Assembly: GCA_030745885.1 (NCBI GenBank) | Contig: JASLNR010000046.1 | Coordinates: forward strand, 1 to 24,659 | Direction: 5' to 3' | Length of the DNA stretch: 24,659 nucleotides | Source of the DNA: Candidatus Thalassarchaeaceae archaeon | GTDB lineage: Archaea > Thermoplasmatota > Poseidoniia > Poseidoniales > Thalassarchaeaceae | Shown: positions 23,207 through 24,659 of the stretch, piece by piece | How the letters are laid out: the number at the start of each line of letters is the position of its first letter | Numbering within the stretch: position 1 is the stretch's first letter | Made by a program: the position numbers and the translations under genes | Notes under the pieces: model-generated | The model's input: the letters and a program-made list of their open reading frames with translations, nothing else | Databases searched by the model: none | Told to the model about the DNA's origin: nothing

Positions 23207-24259
23207 CTAGTCTTCGACGTCGAACCTCTGGTAGACCTCGTTGGTTGTCATGCTCACCCTGATGAAGGTCGTGCACTTGGGCAGATCCTTGATTCTACGG
23301 GCCCCAACGTAAGAGCAGGCTGAGCGAAGTCCACCTTGTAATGACTGGACCGTGGTTTCCAGGGATCCCCTGTAGGGCACTCTGACTTCCTTTCCTTCTG
23401 GAGCCCGGTGCTCGGCGACTCCCCCATAGTGGTACTCCATGGCCTTGGACGAGGACATGCCGTAGAACGACTTGTACATCTTCCCATTTCCATCTTCGAA
23501 AATTTCACCGCCAGATTCGTCGTGCCCCGCTAGCATCCCACCCAGCATGACGAAATCAGCTCCTGCGGCAAAGGCCTTGGCTACATCGCCAGGAGAGGAG
23601 CAACCTCCGTCTGACATGACATGTCCATTCAAGCCATGTGCCGCATCAGCGCACTCAGCGATTGCGGATAGTTGGGGGTAGCCCACACCCGCGACCTTCC
23701 TTGTTGTGCATACCGAACCCGGACCAATTCCTACCTTAACTATGTCAGCCCCAGCGAGGATGAGGGCCTCGGTCATCTCCCTAGTCGCTACGTTTCCTGC
23801 TATCACAATCTTATCGGAGAAGGCGTCACGTACGCGTTTTACGAACTGTAGGAATGCCTCGCGGTAGCCGTTGGCTACGTCTATGCAAATCATCTTGATC
23901 CCATCATTTGTCGCCATCTTCCTATGGAGCAGGTCGAAGCTTTCATCGGTGGACCCGCAGGTCACGGCGGTGAAACCGGGATCCACCCCGCTTTCCCATG
24001 CCTCCGAGAACTCTCTTGTGGAGTAGAACTTCTGTGTGCAAGTCAGCATCCCGTGCCCCTGCAGCACCTTGGACACGGAAAAAAGACCGGTGGTGTCCAT
24101 GTTCGCGGCCACGATGGGCACCCCTGTCCACCTCTGGTCAGTGTGACGGAAGCGAAAATCTCGCTCTAGATTCACATCGGATCTAGAGATCAGCGTGCTC
24201 CGCTTGGGCCTTATCAGTACATCATCGAAGGTCAGCTTCACATCGTGCTCTAGACGCAT
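23207..24259 (-). CDS. guaC: GMP reductase
   Basis: 350 residues. It reduces GMP to IMP and ammonia with NADPH, letting guanine nucleotides be reused for adenine nucleotides. The protein has the IMPDH/GMPR barrel throughout: [16 protein letters not shown] (8-23), [13 protein letters not shown] (46-58), [10 protein letters not shown] (153-162), [20 protein letters not shown] (177-196) with catalytic Cys184, [15 protein letters not shown] (216-230) and [13 protein letters not shown] (265-277). IMP dehydrogenases usually carry two CBS domains in the middle; none is present here. Length and the post-catalytic segment match GMPR type 1 rather than IMPDH. The start ATG 24259 is the first with the family N-terminus; a weak TCATAAG box lies about 30 bases upstream on the minus strand. 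GMP reductase is better known from bacteria and eukaryotes, so lateral origin is possible. Confidence 0.93.
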   Translation of the reverse strand: MRLEHDVKLTFDDVLIRPKRSTLISRSDVNLERDFRFRHTDQRWTGVPIVAANMDTTGLFSVSKVLQGHGMLTCTQKFYSTREFSEAWESGVDPGFTAVTCGSTDESFDLLHRKMATNDGIKMICIDVANGYREAFLQFVKRVRDAFSDKIVIAGNVATREMTEALILAGADIVKVGIGPGSVCTTRKVAGVGYPQLSAIAECADAAHGLNGHVMSDGGCSSPGDVAKAFAAGADFVMLGGMLAGHDESGGEIFEDGNGKMYKSFYGMSSSKAMEYHYGGVAEHRAPEGKEVRVPYRGSLETTVQSLQGGLRSACSYVGARRIKDLPKCTTFIRVSMTTNEVYQRFDVED

Positions 24260-24346
24260 TAGACCTTACTTCTCCAACGAACCTGCGCTTATGACTGTTC
24301 TGAACATCGTCAGAATCGATGAAGCACGTGGTGCTCGTGCCGGGAG

Positions 24347-24550
24347 ATGAGCCCGTTTCCTCCGGAAACGAAGGGTTCAGACACGAGGATTCGCCGATTC
24401 AATGGGCACGGACTAAACTGCACCCACTCTCTGAACTTCCATGTGTCCAAGATGACTGGTAATATTGAAGGATATGACTCTGCAGTCCACGAACTGTCTT
24501 GGGGCGATTGGGTCTACTCAGCGGTGTGGGAATCAGTTCCCCTAGAATAG
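24347..24550 (+). CDS. Doubtful small ORF, 67 residues
   Basis: Starts at ATG 24347 after a GGGAG stretch that could be a ribosome-binding site. The second half (KMTGNIEGYDSAVHELSWG onward) has a protein-like composition with aromatic residues; the first half contains the 24354-24370 inverted repeat. It has no signal peptide and no motif I recognise. It overlaps another short frame from 24319. It may be a real small protein or chance. Confidence 0.25.
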   Translation: MSPFPPETKGSDTRIRRFNGHGLNCTHSLNFHVSKMTGNIEGYDSAVHELSWGDWVYSAVWESVPLE

Positions 24551-24562
24551 CCCCATTGAGAC

Positions 24563-24590
24563 CCCTCTGAAGTGCGGGTGACTCAGAGGG
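24563..24590 (+). repeat. Inverted repeat, 8-bp stem and 12-base loop
   Basis: CCCTCTGA and TCAGAGGG are exact reverse complements. The repeat lies 12 bases after the doubtful small ORF and 21 bases before ATG 24612. It is followed by TTA and a run of C, not by a T tract, so a classical terminator is not supported. Confidence 0.45.
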
Positions 24591-24611
24591 TTACCCCCCC
24601 CATAGTCACAA

Positions 24612-24659
24612 ATGGGTTTCGGACGGGGGGCGGCCAAGGTGACAATCTACGGCATTTCC
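24612..24659 (+). CDS. Possible 5' end of a gene running out of the window
   Basis: ATG 24612 opens a frame of 16 codons to the window edge (MGFGRGAAKVTIYGIS). The composition, with a basic, glycine-rich start and then a beta strand, looks like a protein N-terminus, and the spacing to the upstream hairpin resembles that before genes 12389 and 19590. It is too short to identify. Confidence 0.3.
   Translation, partial: MGFGRGAAKVTIYGIS

Larger units (their letters stand above)
24260..24611. other. 352-bp stretch without a confident gene; several hairpins
   Basis: Spacer between the guaC start and a possible new gene at 24612. It contains three inverted repeats: AGCAC-GTG-GTGCT (24323-24335), CGTTTCC-TCC-GGAAACG (24354-24370) and CCCTCTGA/TCAGAGGG with a 12-base loop (24563-24590). 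Two small overlapping frames are possible: ATG 24319 (47 residues, starting MKHVVLVPGDEP) and ATG 24347 (67 residues). Neither resembles a family I know. A structured small RNA, a decayed gene or a regulatory region are all possible. Confidence 0.5.

Overview
The window reads as a compact archaeal chromosome segment with GC well above 50 percent. It most likely comes from a planktonic marine euryarchaeote of the Marine Group II / Candidatus Poseidoniales type. This placement is inferred from gene content: an archaeal-type alanyl-tRNA synthetase, an HVO_0476-type zinc-finger protein, RtcB ligase with archease, very long secreted surface proteins, a membrane-anchored subtilase, TATA-like boxes close to start codons, and tRNA genes with encoded CCA. 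No rRNA, IS element, integrase or CRISPR array was seen.

Layout. Positions 1-4617 hold the 3' end of a proline dehydrogenase gene (+), a zinc-finger protein (-), a methyltransferase-fold protein (+), an N-terminally anchored S8 serine protease (-) and a six-helix membrane protein with C-terminal zinc ribbons (-). Two divergent tRNA genes follow, Ser(GGA) on - and Thr(GGT) on +. Positions 5020-12267 are one 2415-residue exported, C-terminally anchored surface protein, followed by a 53-residue coiled-coil protein (+). Next come an AlkA-like DNA glycosylase (-), a small anchored protein with HxH motifs (+) and RtcB (-). A + strand block then runs alaS, a class I/II aminotransferase, a 1031-residue calcium-repeat exported protein and archease. 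A GMP reductase (-) closes the gene-dense part. The last 400 bases hold hairpins, weak small ORFs and possibly the start of another gene.

How the genes fit together. RtcB and archease form one RNA ligation/repair system but are encoded about 7.5 kb apart. AlaRS and the aminotransferase are neighbours that may both handle alanine. The giant surface protein, the calcium-repeat protein, the HxH protein, the S8 protease and the six-helix protein are all predicted at or outside the membrane, which suits a heterotroph that degrades protein. Proline dehydrogenase is consistent with amino-acid catabolism.

Organisation. Strand switches are frequent. All five convergent gene pairs abut or overlap (0, -70, 0, -11 and +7 bp). 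Two genes share an unusual upstream layout: a TATA-like box, then about 25 nt later a perfect inverted repeat, then the start codon 10-13 nt further on. No complete multi-gene novel system was proven. The best leads are that promoter layout, the domain design of the giant surface protein, the anchored HxH protein and the six-helix zinc-ribbon protein.
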